This document shows, in pieces, positions 5,237 to 5,412 of a stretch of DNA of 5,412 bases. The stretch covers positions 1 through 5,412 of the forward strand of contig QMYD01000080.1 in NCBI GenBank assembly GCA_003662485.1, given 5' to 3'. Numbering within the stretch: position 1 is the stretch's first letter; every line of letters starts with the position of its first letter. Below the pieces are notes generated by a model that was not told where the DNA came from, did no database searches, and was given only the letters and a program-made list of their open reading frames with translations. Position numbers and translations under genes: made by a program. This DNA is from Candidatus Hecatellales archaeon. GTDB lineage: Archaea > Thermoproteota > Bathyarchaeia > Hecatellales > Hecatellaceae.

Positions 5237-5412
5237 TCCTCTTCGCCTCCTCAAGCGTGAATCTTCCATCGTAGAGGGCTCTCCCAACCACTACGGCTAG
5301 GACTCCTGCCTCCCTAAGCTTTTCCAAGTCCCTAAGCGATGAGACCCCTCCAGCATAAATGATGGGCGTGGTGGAGGCTTCTACCAGCCTCCTAACCCTT
5401 TCAAGCCTGACC
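5220..5412 (-). CDS. hisA: ProFAR isomerase HisA, C-terminal part (5' end outside window)
   Basis: The last 63 codons of the (beta-alpha)8-barrel isomerase that converts ProFAR to PRFAR, fourth step of the pathway. The frame is open to the right edge and stops at TAA (5222-5220). Visible are PIIYAGGVSSLRDLEKL (the phosphate-binding GGV-SS element of barrel strand 7), GVLAVVVGRALYDG (strand 8 with the GRALY-G signature) and FTLEEAKR, the usual C-terminal helix. The end matches the HisA rather than the HisF version of this fold: VGRALYDG instead of the HisF ALAASIFH type, and the hisF gene is separately present. The catalytic N-terminal half lies outside the window. It overlaps hisB by 17 bases. 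TrpF-like dual activity cannot be judged from this fragment. Confidence 0.95.
   Translation of the reverse strand, partial: VRLERVRRLVEASTTPIIYAGGVSSLRDLEKLREAGVLAVVVGRALYDGRFTLEEAKRIGRGA
5246..5250 (-). promoter_or_regulatory. Shine-Dalgarno site for hisB (decides TTG start)
   Basis: On the minus strand GGAGG is followed by 9 bases and the TTG at 5236. It lies within the EEAKR codons near the end of hisA. An AGAGGA also directly abuts the TTG. The ATG at 5269 and TTG at 5287 lie upstream of it and cannot use it. Confidence 0.6.

Noticed and set aside
5237..5287. N-terminal extension of HisB from TTG 5287 or ATG 5269
   Set aside because: The added residues (rich in Arg) resemble no HisB leader, the overlap with hisA would be 50-68 bases, and TTG 5236 has a well-spaced GGAGG.

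Overview
The window is a compact piece of an archaeal chromosome that is almost entirely coding. Seven consecutive histidine-biosynthesis genes plus a PHP-family phosphoesterase are read on the minus strand. In transcription order, from the right edge leftward, they are hisA (3' end only), hisB, hisF, hisD, hisE, hisH, hisI and the PHP gene. On the plus strand the left edge holds the 3' end of an aspartate kinase gene, which converges on the PHP gene so that the two stop codons overlap.

The organism is most likely a thermophilic archaeon of the TACK/Thermoproteota side; a Bathyarchaeia-like lineage is one possibility, but this is inference. The signs are stand-alone hisE and hisI (fused in many bacteria), the A-B-F-D-E-H-I order that I recall from Sulfolobus (hisCGABFDEHI), heavy use of AGG/AGA arginine codons, frequent TTG and GTG starts, and many archaeal-type variants in the proteins. 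No 16S rRNA or other decisive marker is present.

Layout: 1-612 (+) aspartate kinase C-terminal part with two ACT domains; 609-1301 (-) PHP phosphoesterase, start uncertain; 1273-1665 (-) hisI; 1655-2272 (-) hisH; 2276-2575 (-) hisE; 2568-3857 (-) hisD; 3882-4649 (-) hisF; 4649-5236 (-) hisB; 5220-5412 (-) hisA, cut by the window edge. The largest gap between genes is 24 bases (hisF-hisD), and most junctions overlap, so the minus-strand genes are surely one transcription unit with coupled translation. No promoter, terminator, RNA gene, mobile element or CRISPR array is visible; the operon promoter must lie beyond the right edge.

Together the enzymes cover phosphoribosyl-ATP to IGP (HisE, HisI, HisA, HisF-HisH), IGP to imidazole-acetol phosphate (HisB), and histidinol to histidine (HisD). 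HisG, HisC and a classical histidinol-phosphatase are not in the window. HisG and HisC are expected just upstream of hisA, and the PHP protein at the operon's tail is the obvious candidate for the phosphatase step. I see an ordinary, well-preserved biosynthetic operon rather than a new system; the most useful lead is the PHP gene.
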